This document shows, in pieces, positions 43,455 to 52,904 of a DNA stretch of 64,000 bases. This DNA is from Blastocatellia bacterium. GTDB taxonomy: Bacteria; Acidobacteriota; Blastocatellia; Chloracidobacteriales; JADJPF01. The stretch spans positions 124,001 to 188,000 of the forward strand of contig JANWYG010000017.1 of the NCBI GenBank assembly GCA_025057015.1. The letters run 5' to 3'. A program made the translations under genes and the position numbers. How positions within the stretch are numbered: the stretch's first letter is position 1; each line of letters opens with the position of its first letter. The notes beneath the pieces are model-generated. The model made no database searches. It worked only from the letters and a program-made list of their open reading frames with translations, and was not told where the DNA came from.

Positions 43455-44738
43455 ATGAAAGATACTCTCACGGTAATCGACAACCGCACCGGCAAAACCT
43501 ATGAGATACCTATCACAAACGGCACTATTCGCGCTATGGACTTACGTCAAATAAAAGTTAGTGATGACGATTTCGGTCTAATGAGCTACGATCCAGCTTT
43601 CACGAATACCGCTTCCTGTCGCAGCAAAATAACCTTCATCGACGGCGACAAGGGCATCCTTGAATACAGAGGCTACCCAATAGAACAACTCGCCGAAAAG
43701 AGCACCTACCTTGAAACTGCTTACCTCATACTCCACGGCGAACTACCTAACAAAAAACAGCTCGAAGAGTGGACATACAACATCACCACACACACTATTA
43801 TTCATGAAAACATCCGCAAGATGATGGACAGTTTCCATTATGACGCCCATCCGATGGGCATGCTTGTAAGTACCGTGGGCGCACTATCTACCTTCTACCC
43901 AGAAGCTAAGGCTATAAAAGATCCCGAAATACGCCGCAAGCAGATATACAGGTTGATAGCCAAAATGCCCACCATCGCTGCCTTCGCTTACCGCCACAGC
44001 AGAGGCTTGCCTTATGCCTACCCAGACAACGACCTGTCCTATGTAGGCAACTTCCTCAACATGCTCTTCAAGATGACCGAGGTTAAATACAAACCTAATC
44101 CCGTCATAGAGCGGGCGCTAGATATCCTCTTTATAACCCATGCCGACCATGAACAAAACTGCTCGGCCAACGCCATGCGTAGCGTAGGCAGCTCCGAAGT
44201 CGATCCTTACTCGGCTACGGCTGCTGCTGTCGCAGCCCTCTACGGTCCATTGCACGGCGGTGCTAACGAAGCCGTACTAAGAATGCTGACCGAAATAGGT
44301 TCTAAAGATAACATCCCTGCTTTCATAGAAAGAGTCAAACGCGGCGAACGTAGACTCATGGGCTTCGGACATAGAGTTTATAAAAATTATGACCCAAGAG
44401 CAAAGATTATCAAAGAAATGGCGCATCAAGTCTTCGAGGTTACCGGCCGTAATCCTCTACTTGATATAGCACTCGAGCTTGAAAAGATAGCCCTCAATGA
44501 TGAATACTTCATCAAACGCAAACTATACCCCAATGTTGACTTCTACTCCGGCCTTATCTACCAGTCGATGGGATTACCCGTAGACCTCTTCCCCGTCCTC
44601 TTTGCTGTACCTAGGACTGTAGGCTGGCTAGCTCAGTGGGAGGAAATGCTCCAGGATCCAGAGCAAAAGATTGCACGTCCCCGCCAAATCTATCTGGGAC
44701 ACAGAAACAGAAACTACATACCTATAGATGAACGTTAG
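43455..44738 (+). CDS. gltA: Citrate synthase
   Basis: This TCA-cycle enzyme condenses oxaloacetate and acetyl-CoA. Motifs are HADHEQNCSANAMRSVGSS and GPLHGGANEAVLRML (catalytic His residues), FGHRVYKNYDPRAKIIKE, and VDFYSGLIYQSMGLP (catalytic Asp). The N-terminal 35 residues are the extended form of hexameric type II citrate synthases that are regulated by NADH, though the allosteric residues were not checked. GAGGAGAAGG precedes the ATG. The length of 427 residues is normal. Confidence 0.97.
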   Translation: MKDTLTVIDNRTGKTYEIPITNGTIRAMDLRQIKVSDDDFGLMSYDPAFTNTASCRSKITFIDGDKGILEYRGYPIEQLAEKSTYLETAYLILHGELPNKKQLEEWTYNITTHTIIHENIRKMMDSFHYDAHPMGMLVSTVGALSTFYPEAKAIKDPEIRRKQIYRLIAKMPTIAAFAYRHSRGLPYAYPDNDLSYVGNFLNMLFKMTEVKYKPNPVIERALDILFITHADHEQNCSANAMRSVGSSEVDPYSATAAAVAALYGPLHGGANEAVLRMLTEIGSKDNIPAFIERVKRGERRLMGFGHRVYKNYDPRAKIIKEMAHQVFEVTGRNPLLDIALELEKIALNDEYFIKRKLYPNVDFYSGLIYQSMGLPVDLFPVLFAVPRTVGWLAQWEEMLQDPEQKIARPRQIYLGHRNRNYIPIDER

Positions 44739-44746
44739 TGCTTTCT

Positions 44747-44787
44747 ATGCCCTCGGTAAATCCTCCAATGGCTCTTTCCGAGGGCAT
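44747..44787. terminator. Hairpin between gltA and the BrxC-like gene
   Basis: ATGCCCTCGG (44747-44756) pairs perfectly with 44778-44787 around a 21-base loop. It lies in the 48-base gap of convergent genes, and its outer arm reaches the stop codon of the minus-strand gene. There is no T-tract, so it may act as a bidirectional terminator or mRNA-end barrier. Confidence 0.5.
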
Positions 44788-47573
44788 TATATCAACCTGT
44801 ACTTCTGTCTTTGTCCGTCAAACAAACTCGCTCGACTACCTTGCAAGCTTATATGCACCTTTCCTCCTTCTAGCTCGACAACACACACTACCTCCTTAAG
44901 CCGCTTCTCAATCATCAAACGCCGGGCTGCATCAAAGATCATAGCTTCCAAGCTTTCCTCAGAAATTGTCTGCTGTTGTTCATAAATTCTACAAGCCTCG
45001 AAAAATTCCCTGCACAAATACTCTACTTCCTTCCTAGATACCCTCTCGTTCACCACTCTGCGCTGTGCAATCACTTGCGAGACCTCTTGAGATACAACCT
45101 CCTCGACAGGAGCTGCTACTTCCTGATTAACCTCACTACGCCTGCTACCCGTCTGAGTGAAAAATCCCGTTTGATAGAACTCTACTAGCACGTCCTCACT
45201 CGTAAAACACGGTTCATCATCAAACTCCTGTATCGGCTCTCCAAAGGCTTCTTGCAGTGCATCCTCCAGTAGCTCGTCCAGTTGTCCCTTAAAGTACACC
45301 TCCTCAGCATTTACAACCGGCTCTTGCAGCAGCTCTGCATCGTAGATCCTGGAATAAGAGTTTACATCTGCACCCTGCCTTAACCCCGCACTCGACAAAA
45401 TAACTTCGCCCTGTTCATCAGCAAGCACAACTAGTCCTGCTGCCGCCGCACCTATTGCCATCAGCAGTGCCACTGGCGGTTGTATACCGTACGGCGGTTT
45501 TCGCAGCACACGTTCAAGCTCCACCCTACTAACCCACCGCTGAGGTGACAATCTTACCTTCGTAAGCAAATACCCTAATGCCGTATCGGCTTCTACTTCC
45601 TGCCAAGTGACAAACCTCCAGCCGGCCACATCGCGTTTAACTAGTTGTAGAGGCTCCGCAAAATCACGCAGCAACTCGATATTACGCTCCATAGACCACT
45701 CCGGATGGTAGAAAAATAGCCTGATCAGCTCGCGTAAAGCCCTTTCACCGAGCGCCGATCGAAACTTGGGATGCCTATGAAACAACGTTTCTAACTCATT
45801 GCTAAAGATGCTAGCAAGCACCCCAGCAAGACGCCTGCTGTTCGGAAATAGTCTGGTTTCGATATCGAAGTTCCTTGAACGTACCCTAAAAAGTAACTCT
45901 CCATATCTACCAGCTTCTACGTATACACGTAGAAAAATCCTAACTATTTGCGCCAGTAGATATGCCCTTTCTGAGTCTAGCTTAGCGGCCATGTCTACTA
46001 TCTGATCTACCGCTACATACCTTTTGAGAATCTCTACTTCCTCAGGAAGTAGTTCTGCCGGATACCAATACATCTTACAGTTAGTCCGCTCAGCAAGAGC
46101 CTTCAAGGGTTCGTCCTCACCCTGCCCTTTGAACGAGTTTATAGGTACAATCTGCAGAACCCAGTCAAAACCTACTTCCCGTTCACCCAGTAGTATCGCC
46201 CCACGCCGTGCCGTCCCTCGCCATATTATCTCTACCTCAGCATACCCACAGCTTCCTAACTCAGCTGGCCAATCCTTGAAACAATGACTGCCCCCTTCAA
46301 GCAAAGCCAATGTCAAACGCTCATCCTCATCGCTTATTTGGGCCGCTGCCTCTGCTACAGGATCCCTTACTTCTTGGGATAACCTTAACCGATAAGCCAA
46401 CTCCCCGTCCCTGATTACTTCGATACTATCCCCAGCCGTAATAGCCATAAGCTCCATATAAGACGCCATTCGCTGCTTGAAACCTTCTCCTTCATCAAAC
46501 AGCATCACAGCATCTAAAATCTCTGCCAGCGTCCTTGCCTTACCGCTTATAGATAACACGGTCAAACCAGTAAGTAACAATTTGCCATAGATCTGTTGTG
46601 ACTGCGGCAATGCCCTGACGAACGTTACACTTAATTTGTCATAAACTGAAAGCAAATAAACCAGATCGTCTATCTTGCGAAACTCAAACTCAAACGCTTC
46701 GAAAAGGTGTACCACTGTTATCAAGTTGAAGTCGCGCTTTAGCATTGCCCGCGAGATCACGGAATAGAAGAAACCAAAAAATGAAAACTTTCCGCTATAT
46801 TTTCTTAGGTTTGGGATGAGTTCAAGTAGCTGCGGATGTACTGGATATAGCCTAACAAACTCATCTGATGTGGCGGAGAATGTTGGTAGCTCAGCCTTAA
46901 TCCGAGAATAAAGCTTTCGTAGCTCAGACCTCTGCATGGCATCCTTCACCGCTATTCGCTGCTCGAACACTTCCGCCAGCGCCCAAAGTCCTAAGCTCTC
47001 GAACGCAAACTCAGTCGACCCAGTAGCCAGATGGCTAGCTTCTTCATACATTTCTACGTATACTTTTATCCCTCCCTCAGCAGCTAGCTCCAGCAACTGT
47101 TGCCACCACCGCAATACGTTTGAGTTACCGCTAACTAGATATCTGCTTATCCCGTCAACGAAAACAGTAACTAGCTTACCACGAGACATCAAGCTTCTTA
47201 TAGCGCCTAATGACTCGTTTGCTATACGTTCTACCTCTAACTCAGCATTGAAATATATCGGAAATACTAGCGGTCTTTCAGAAGGCAATCGTGGATTTAT
47301 TATTCGCTTAGCTTCATCATCTAACTTCTCCAGCAAGCTTGGACTGGCCAAGATGGATCGAATGAATGCCAGCATATGACTCTTGCCAACCCCGCGCTCA
47401 CCTGTCAATACCATGTGCTGCCCTTTAGAAGCCTTCTCTAGACACGAGGATATTACCCGTGCCAAGCTGACCGTACATTGATAAGAGTCTACTATGCTGT
47501 CAGGACTTGCCTGATCAAACCTCAATATTTGCGCAACATGCATTAGCTTAATTAGCGACTTCACCTGCATCAT
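44787..47573 (-). CDS. Large ATPase resembling BrxC/PglY (DUF6079-like)
   Basis: Walker A GERGVGKSHML (about residues 58-67) stands close to the N-terminus, after a motif like SPDSIVDSYQCTVSLARVI. A Walker B-like VTVFVDGIS follows (about 137-145). Later segments (LYPVHPQLLELIPNLRKYS) resemble those of PglY/BrxC-type ATPases of BREX systems and DUF6079 proteins. The 928-residue length is shorter than the usual roughly 1200 of BrxC. The C-terminal 200 residues are acidic and probably helical. No BrxZ, BrxL, PglX methylase or other defence partner lies nearby, so defence is not shown. The start is uncertain (TTG at 47594 or ATG at 47573/47570); AGAAG precedes the ATG. Neighbours are DUF4388-TPR proteins in the divergent direction. 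Confidence 0.65.
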   Translation of the reverse strand: MMQVKSLIKLMHVAQILRFDQASPDSIVDSYQCTVSLARVISSCLEKASKGQHMVLTGERGVGKSHMLAFIRSILASPSLLEKLDDEAKRIINPRLPSERPLVFPIYFNAELEVERIANESLGAIRSLMSRGKLVTVFVDGISRYLVSGNSNVLRWWQQLLELAAEGGIKVYVEMYEEASHLATGSTEFAFESLGLWALAEVFEQRIAVKDAMQRSELRKLYSRIKAELPTFSATSDEFVRLYPVHPQLLELIPNLRKYSGKFSFFGFFYSVISRAMLKRDFNLITVVHLFEAFEFEFRKIDDLVYLLSVYDKLSVTFVRALPQSQQIYGKLLLTGLTVLSISGKARTLAEILDAVMLFDEGEGFKQRMASYMELMAITAGDSIEVIRDGELAYRLRLSQEVRDPVAEAAAQISDEDERLTLALLEGGSHCFKDWPAELGSCGYAEVEIIWRGTARRGAILLGEREVGFDWVLQIVPINSFKGQGEDEPLKALAERTNCKMYWYPAELLPEEVEILKRYVAVDQIVDMAAKLDSERAYLLAQIVRIFLRVYVEAGRYGELLFRVRSRNFDIETRLFPNSRRLAGVLASIFSNELETLFHRHPKFRSALGERALRELIRLFFYHPEWSMERNIELLRDFAEPLQLVKRDVAGWRFVTWQEVEADTALGYLLTKVRLSPQRWVSRVELERVLRKPPYGIQPPVALLMAIGAAAAGLVVLADEQGEVILSSAGLRQGADVNSYSRIYDAELLQEPVVNAEEVYFKGQLDELLEDALQEAFGEPIQEFDDEPCFTSEDVLVEFYQTGFFTQTGSRRSEVNQEVAAPVEEVVSQEVSQVIAQRRVVNERVSRKEVEYLCREFFEACRIYEQQQTISEESLEAMIFDAARRLMIEKRLKEVVCVVELEGGKVHISLQGSRASLFDGQRQKYRLI

Positions 47574-47666
47574 AAAACTTCTGCTACACAGCAAGAATGG
47601 TTATAATTTCCCAATATACCAAGACCTTGATACATTTTCTAACGCTTTTCTCTGTGAGAGTAGACA

Positions 47667-48725
47667 ATGAAACTGGCCTATCTGCTCGGTGAACACTTTG
47701 CCTGCCGTAATACTGGCACGCTTACTGTTAAGATAGATTCGGACCTTAAGGACATAATTTTCAAAGAAGGTGAGATCATCTCGGTTGCTTCGACCAACGA
47801 ACAAGAGTCTCTTCTACCTTCGCTACTTAGATGGAAAATACTTTCTACCGAAGCCGTAGACCTCATAAAACAACTACTCGCCGAAGCTAACCTCGAACTG
47901 GAGCAAATACTGCTCGAGATGAATTACACTGATGTTAACAATCTGGCATCACTCACCGAAAGGAATTTTCAGGAAATCCTATTTAATTCATTTACTAAGA
48001 CAGTTTCAGAGTTTAGCTTCATCGACTCAATTCCCACAAGTATACGGCACAAGTTTTCAAAACCTACCTACCTGCTCTTGACCGAGCTGTTTGACTCCCT
48101 TGGCGATGATTGGCGCAGTCTGCTCGACGATGAATCTACACCTCTCTCACTAGTTGATAATCATCCGACACCTACCGAAGAACTAGGTCTCAACGATGAC
48201 CAACTACTTATCTTGCAATGCTTACAGCGTAAGCCTATGCCGATAAAAGAGTTACTTGAACTCTTCCTACCTGAAGACATTATTCTAAAAACAGTGGCAA
48301 AATGGCGTGCTATCGGCCTTCTTAAGCTAACACTGAACACCGATACTGCCTTTGAGTTGGCAGCCCAGAAAAAATCTGCTAGTGCGCTTTACATGGAAAG
48401 CCAAAGGTTACTGGCCGAGGGTCAAGTTGAGGCGGCGCTCGACTGTATTTCTAAAGCTCTGGAAATTAGCCACTCCGATCCAGAATTCTGGGCACAACTT
48501 GCCAGATGCTACTCTAAAATAAACGGCAAGCACCGAGAAGCCGAAGGCGCTTATTTTGAGGCTATCTCCCGCGACAGCTCTGATCCTACCTACCCCTATG
48601 AACTGGGCCAGCTCTATCTCAAATTTAACCTAAAGAAAAGAGCGCTTGAGATGTTTAAGCAAGCCTTAGCTATAGACCCAAACTATATGCCAGCTAAGGA
48701 CTCCATGAAATTGCTAAGCAAGTGA
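47667..48725 (+). CDS. DUF4388-TPR protein
   Basis: An N-terminal DUF4388/PATAN-like domain (about 1-110, LGEHFACRNTGTLTVKIDSDLKDIIFKEGEIISVAS) is followed by a middle region rich in Leu and acidic residues. Three TPR units (about 235-350, ALYMESQRLLAEGQVEAALDCISKALEI and two more, ending in YMPAKDSMKLLSK) complete it. The protein has no signal or membrane helix, so it should be cytoplasmic. It resembles the 2844-4688 protein without a J domain and anchor. It is divergent from the BrxC-like gene (about 90 bases between starts) and upstream of another DUF4388-J-TPR protein. Confidence 0.85.
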   Translation: MKLAYLLGEHFACRNTGTLTVKIDSDLKDIIFKEGEIISVASTNEQESLLPSLLRWKILSTEAVDLIKQLLAEANLELEQILLEMNYTDVNNLASLTERNFQEILFNSFTKTVSEFSFIDSIPTSIRHKFSKPTYLLLTELFDSLGDDWRSLLDDESTPLSLVDNHPTPTEELGLNDDQLLILQCLQRKPMPIKELLELFLPEDIILKTVAKWRAIGLLKLTLNTDTAFELAAQKKSASALYMESQRLLAEGQVEAALDCISKALEISHSDPEFWAQLARCYSKINGKHREAEGAYFEAISRDSSDPTYPYELGQLYLKFNLKKRALEMFKQALAIDPNYMPAKDSMKLLSK

Positions 48726-48806
48726 TAACAAAAATTCTTGCGTATCACATCCCTTCCTAAAGTATAATCTTACACTACTAACTAAATCACTAGTCACTAA
48801 AGCTCT

Positions 48807-50942
48807 ATGATGCCCGTTCCTAAGATAATAGCCCAGCAGTTTCTAAACGGCTCGACAGGCATACTTGTCCTCAGAAACCTCGAAGTTACTAAAACTATAC
48901 ACTTCGAGCTAGGCACGTGCAGATTTGCTACGAGCAGTATCTATGAAGACAGGCTCGGCGAAAGATTGATGCAGTGGGGCGTAATCACCGAATTCGAGTT
49001 TTCCAGAGTTAGCGAGGCTATGAAACAGAAACAGCTCAAGTTCGGCCAAGCACTAGTACAGTTACAGCTTGTAGAAGAACAAGAGCTATTTTACTTCCTT
49101 CAAAGACAACTCAAGGAAATAATTTTCTCTACTTTCACTACACCGTTTTCAGAACACAGGTTTGATAATTGCTTGCTGCCAGAATACGAACTCCCAGTAT
49201 ACCTTAACACCCCTCAGATTATTCTCGAAGGTATGCGACGCATCGACGAGCTAGAGGTATTACAGAAATTCTTACCTAACTGGGATGTTAACCTATCGCT
49301 TGCCGTCCCGCCTCAACAAATACACGATGCCCTACAGCTAGAGCCCCAAGAAGCATACATAGTCTCCTTGCTTGAATCCACTGCACAAAGCATTAGAAAA
49401 ATTCTCTCAGATACCAGTCTATCTCAACGGGACGTATTAGCTACTGTTTACACCCTGACCTGCCTCAACTTTCTTGAAGAATCTACCCCTGCTGCAGCTA
49501 TCTCTGTTTCGCCTGAAGTTACGACTAGCTTTAGTGCAGCTCAAGAGCCGGATTCTGAAATCCGGAAGCTGCAAATCTTCTGTTATGAGATAGAAAACAA
49601 AATAGCTGCCATCGACAACAACAGTTCCTATTATGAGCTGCTTGAAATATCAATAGACACTCCGTTACCCGAAATTCGTCGCGCTTACAATGAGCTGTAC
49701 AACAAGTTTAATCCTAGCAGACAAGCCGAGCTCTCCAAGCTCAAAATCGATATGCTCCAAAAGTTAGAGCGCATCTCGAAGCACTTAACAAAGGCTGTGC
49801 AGACGCTAGTCAATCCTGAAGCCAAACGTGCTTACGATCAGTCCCTCTTGACTGCGACCTCTGGCAATGGCGAGATCTCTAAGTTACTTACTTCTCCAGA
49901 TCTAGATCCAGCAGAGCTTGAAAAGATTCCATCGGCACAACCTGAAAAACTGATGTCAAAGGCTGAAGCCGAATCCTTCTGCACAGCTATAGATGCCAAG
50001 ATTCGCCTCATCAAATCTGAGGCAAGCTATTACCAAATCCTAGAACTACCTTACCAAAGCGATTCTCGCCTTATCGAGCAAGCCTACTTGAGCCTGATGG
50101 AAAAGTTTGCGCTAATCAAACAGATGCACCTGTCACCTTATGGCTATGACAAACGGGCTGAACTCGACCAGATACGAATCACTTTGCTCAGAGCATATAA
50201 TACGCTCTCAGATCCACGCAGCCGCACAGACTATGACCGCAAGCTCTCGTCAGAAGTAAAAAGCTCCTGGACGGAAATGAAACCTATTGCTGCTCCTTCA
50301 GCTAATCGACCTGCTTCGGGGCAGACTCCAAGCGGAGCTTTTACGCCACCGGCAACTACTAAGGCTCAGGTTGGTCCTATCAAAGCCCAACCGGTCCCTA
50401 TAAAAGCCTCTCCAGCTCCTACCCCACCACCCGCTACCCCTTCACAAGCTATACGGAATCCTAATTCCACAACAGGTACGCATAGCACTTTGCCTCAATC
50501 CAATACTCCGATCCCAGGCGGCAAAAGTCGCTCTTTCGAAGCAGCTGAAATCTACCTGAAAGTTATCGAGGCAGAAGATGCTTCTAGAATTGCCGAAGCC
50601 GTCGCATTAATGAGGAAAGTTGTCTCACTTGTCCCAAAAGACCCTCATTATTGGGCACACCTTGGCAGGTTATTGGCTTCTGATCCAAAAGCCTTCCTGG
50701 AAGCTGAATCTGCTATAAAGGAAGCAATCAAGCTTGATCCTAAAGACCCCGACTATTATGCAGAGCTAGGCTCCCTTTACCGCCAGCACAACCGACTTCA
50801 GGAAGCAATACGGATGTTCGAGCACGCAATTCAGATCAATCCCCAGCACTCAACAGCACGCAAAGCTCTGGCCGAGCTTAAAGATCCAAATCCCGATCCG
50901 AAACCTAAAACCGGAGGATTATTGAGAAAATTCGGTCTGTAA
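48807..50942 (+). CDS. DUF4388 protein with two degenerate J domains and TPR repeats
   Basis: Domain order in 711 residues: DUF4388 (about 1-110), J-like domain 1 (about 272-346), J-like domain 2 (about 408-478), a Pro/Ala/Thr-rich linker (about 485-570), and TPR units (about 580-700). Each J-like domain keeps the helix pattern (SYYELLEI...IRRAYNELY and SYYQILEL...IEQAYLSLM, NPEAKRAYD and DPRSRTDYD), but the HPD tripeptide is absent (FNPS in domain 1, a different loop in domain 2). They are thus unlikely to stimulate DnaK and may be pure protein-binding modules. It follows the DUF4388-TPR gene with an 81-base gap holding a TATAAT. Confidence 0.85.
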   Translation: MMPVPKIIAQQFLNGSTGILVLRNLEVTKTIHFELGTCRFATSSIYEDRLGERLMQWGVITEFEFSRVSEAMKQKQLKFGQALVQLQLVEEQELFYFLQRQLKEIIFSTFTTPFSEHRFDNCLLPEYELPVYLNTPQIILEGMRRIDELEVLQKFLPNWDVNLSLAVPPQQIHDALQLEPQEAYIVSLLESTAQSIRKILSDTSLSQRDVLATVYTLTCLNFLEESTPAAAISVSPEVTTSFSAAQEPDSEIRKLQIFCYEIENKIAAIDNNSSYYELLEISIDTPLPEIRRAYNELYNKFNPSRQAELSKLKIDMLQKLERISKHLTKAVQTLVNPEAKRAYDQSLLTATSGNGEISKLLTSPDLDPAELEKIPSAQPEKLMSKAEAESFCTAIDAKIRLIKSEASYYQILELPYQSDSRLIEQAYLSLMEKFALIKQMHLSPYGYDKRAELDQIRITLLRAYNTLSDPRSRTDYDRKLSSEVKSSWTEMKPIAAPSANRPASGQTPSGAFTPPATTKAQVGPIKAQPVPIKASPAPTPPPATPSQAIRNPNSTTGTHSTLPQSNTPIPGGKSRSFEAAEIYLKVIEAEDASRIAEAVALMRKVVSLVPKDPHYWAHLGRLLASDPKAFLEAESAIKEAIKLDPKDPDYYAELGSLYRQHNRLQEAIRMFEHAIQINPQHSTARKALAELKDPNPDPKPKTGGLLRKFGL

Positions 50943-51010
50943 GAAGCCTTTTTCCAATCCTTTGGTGTTAAAATAGTAGATGACGCTTTTTCCCCCATAG
51001 AGATTGCAGC

Positions 51011-52858
51011 ATGGACAAGCGGAAAATTCTCATCATAGAAGACGATGACCAGTTCAGAACAGTCCTGCTCAAGAGGCTGCAAATGCCTAACTACGACGTC
51101 CTTGCCGCAGAAAATGGCCTCGTAGGCTGGGAACTAATCAAGACGTACCATCCTGATTTAATCATCTCAGATCTAATGATGCCCGGTATAGACGGCCAGC
51201 AATTATGTAAAAAGGTTAAGTCTGACCCAGCCTTAGAACACATCTACTTCATCATGCTAACAGCACGGGACTCGATAGACGATCGAGTAGCAGGTCTTGA
51301 AATAGGTGCTGATGATTACATCTCTAAGCCTGTTAACAATAAAGAACTCATAGCACGTGTTAAAGCCGGGCTACGTATAAGCAGCCTCTACAATCAAGTG
51401 AAGGCATCCGAAAAACGCCTACGAGCACTTATAGAAAACGCTTCTGATGCTATAGTAATTTTTAACTCTGAAAGCCAAATCATCGAAGCAAACGAGAAAG
51501 CCTGCCAGCTGTTCCGATATACTAAAAATCAGATGCTTTCAATGTCTTTTGCTGACCTACTTGCAGAACATAATCGCGCCCAGGCCAAGGAAAAGTTCGA
51601 TGCGATGCGCCGGATAGGCAACTTTACAGAAGAGCTGCTAATGCAGCGTTGCGATGGTGCCTTAGTGCCTGTAGAGTCGGCAAACTCGGTTATAGATACC
51701 GATCTCGGCAAAGTCTTTCAGTCAATTTTACGCGACCTGACCCGACGCAAAGAAGTCGAGCAACACTTGCTCCAAGTAGAGAAACTGCGTGCTCTAGGTG
51801 GGATGGTAAGCGGCATTGCACACGACTTCAACAACCTACTTGCTGCGATATTAGGATACACGGAACTAGCTATTAGAGATACAAAAGACAGTACGCTACT
51901 TCGTAGGCTCAAAATTATAGAGAAGGCTGCAAAAGATGGAGCTGAAACTGTCAGGTTACTACAAGAATTTGCTAAGGTGCGCAGTAACTCTCCGATACAA
52001 GCACTCGATGTGAATAAGACTCTAGAGCAGGCCCTACTGTTGACGCGCCATAAATGGAAAGACGAGGCTTACGCCCGCGGTGTCTCAATAAAAGTAGAAA
52101 CCTCTCTCGCCCAGCTGCCCCCTGTACAAGCAGTTTTGCCAGAACTGAGAGAAGCTTTCACGAACATAATCTTTAACGCCGTCGATGCTATCCTTGAAAA
52201 GGAAACCGACAATGGCTTAATTACTATCAAAACCTACGCTAAGAACGAACAAGTCTTCATAGAGATAATAGATAACGGCATAGGTATGTCACACGACATC
52301 CAAGATCGCCTCTTTGAACCTTTCTTTACTACCAAAGGGCCTTCGCATAGCGGACTAGGTCTACCTGCTTGCTACGGGATTATTCAGAGATATGGTGGTA
52401 CGATAAGAGCAGAAAGTAGCCTAGGCTCGGGATCAACTTTTCACATCTGTCTTCCAGCTACCAAGCCCACCGTCACGCTTGCCGAGCAACCTAAAGGGCA
52501 CTATTCAGTCCTACTTATAGACGATGAAGACATAGTCCGTGGAGCAATGGAGGAAATCTTACTCGACGAGGGTTTTGCAGTTGTTCCGGCAACGACTGGT
52601 GCCGAAGGCATAGAACTGTTTCTATCGCGTCATTTTGACCTCGTCATCACTGATCTCGGCATGCCGGGTCTTCATGGCTGGGATGTTATCAAGCAGGTCA
52701 AGGAAAAATCACCTACCACACCTGTAATTCTGTTGACTGGTTGGGCTAATCAAACCGATCTGACCCTGGCACAAGAACGCGCCGTCACTCTTCTAGCTAA
52801 ACCTATTTCTGGTAACGAACTCGTTACTGTTATTGCTAAGCTACTCAAAGGTAAGTAA
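51011..52858 (+). CDS. Hybrid histidine kinase (REC-PAS-HisKA-HATPase-REC)
   Basis: The 615 residues start with a receiver domain (about 1-120, Asp in LIISDLMMPG), followed by a PAS domain (about 130-240), a HisKA dimer helix with phospho-His in GGMVSGIAHDFNNLLAAILGY (about 265-290), a HATPase (about 340-480, NIIFNAVDAI, DNGIGM, PFFTTKG, GLGL), and a second receiver (about 497-612, DLVITDLGMPG). It is soluble; no membrane helix is visible, so it reads an internal signal or receives input from the first receiver. Likely partners include the lone receiver at 40440 and the NtrC regulator, but this is not shown. Confidence 0.95.
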   Translation: MDKRKILIIEDDDQFRTVLLKRLQMPNYDVLAAENGLVGWELIKTYHPDLIISDLMMPGIDGQQLCKKVKSDPALEHIYFIMLTARDSIDDRVAGLEIGADDYISKPVNNKELIARVKAGLRISSLYNQVKASEKRLRALIENASDAIVIFNSESQIIEANEKACQLFRYTKNQMLSMSFADLLAEHNRAQAKEKFDAMRRIGNFTEELLMQRCDGALVPVESANSVIDTDLGKVFQSILRDLTRRKEVEQHLLQVEKLRALGGMVSGIAHDFNNLLAAILGYTELAIRDTKDSTLLRRLKIIEKAAKDGAETVRLLQEFAKVRSNSPIQALDVNKTLEQALLLTRHKWKDEAYARGVSIKVETSLAQLPPVQAVLPELREAFTNIIFNAVDAILEKETDNGLITIKTYAKNEQVFIEIIDNGIGMSHDIQDRLFEPFFTTKGPSHSGLGLPACYGIIQRYGGTIRAESSLGSGSTFHICLPATKPTVTLAEQPKGHYSVLLIDDEDIVRGAMEEILLDEGFAVVPATTGAEGIELFLSRHFDLVITDLGMPGLHGWDVIKQVKEKSPTTPVILLTGWANQTDLTLAQERAVTLLAKPISGNELVTVIAKLLKGK

Positions 52859-52904
52859 TCCCGCACTCTTTGTCTATAACCTACACATGTGCTAAAGTAG
52901 CTCG

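Noticed and set aside
44787-47573. Complete BREX defence locus
   Set aside because: Only one BrxC/PglY-like gene is present; no brxL, pglX, pglZ or brxA/B was found within the window.
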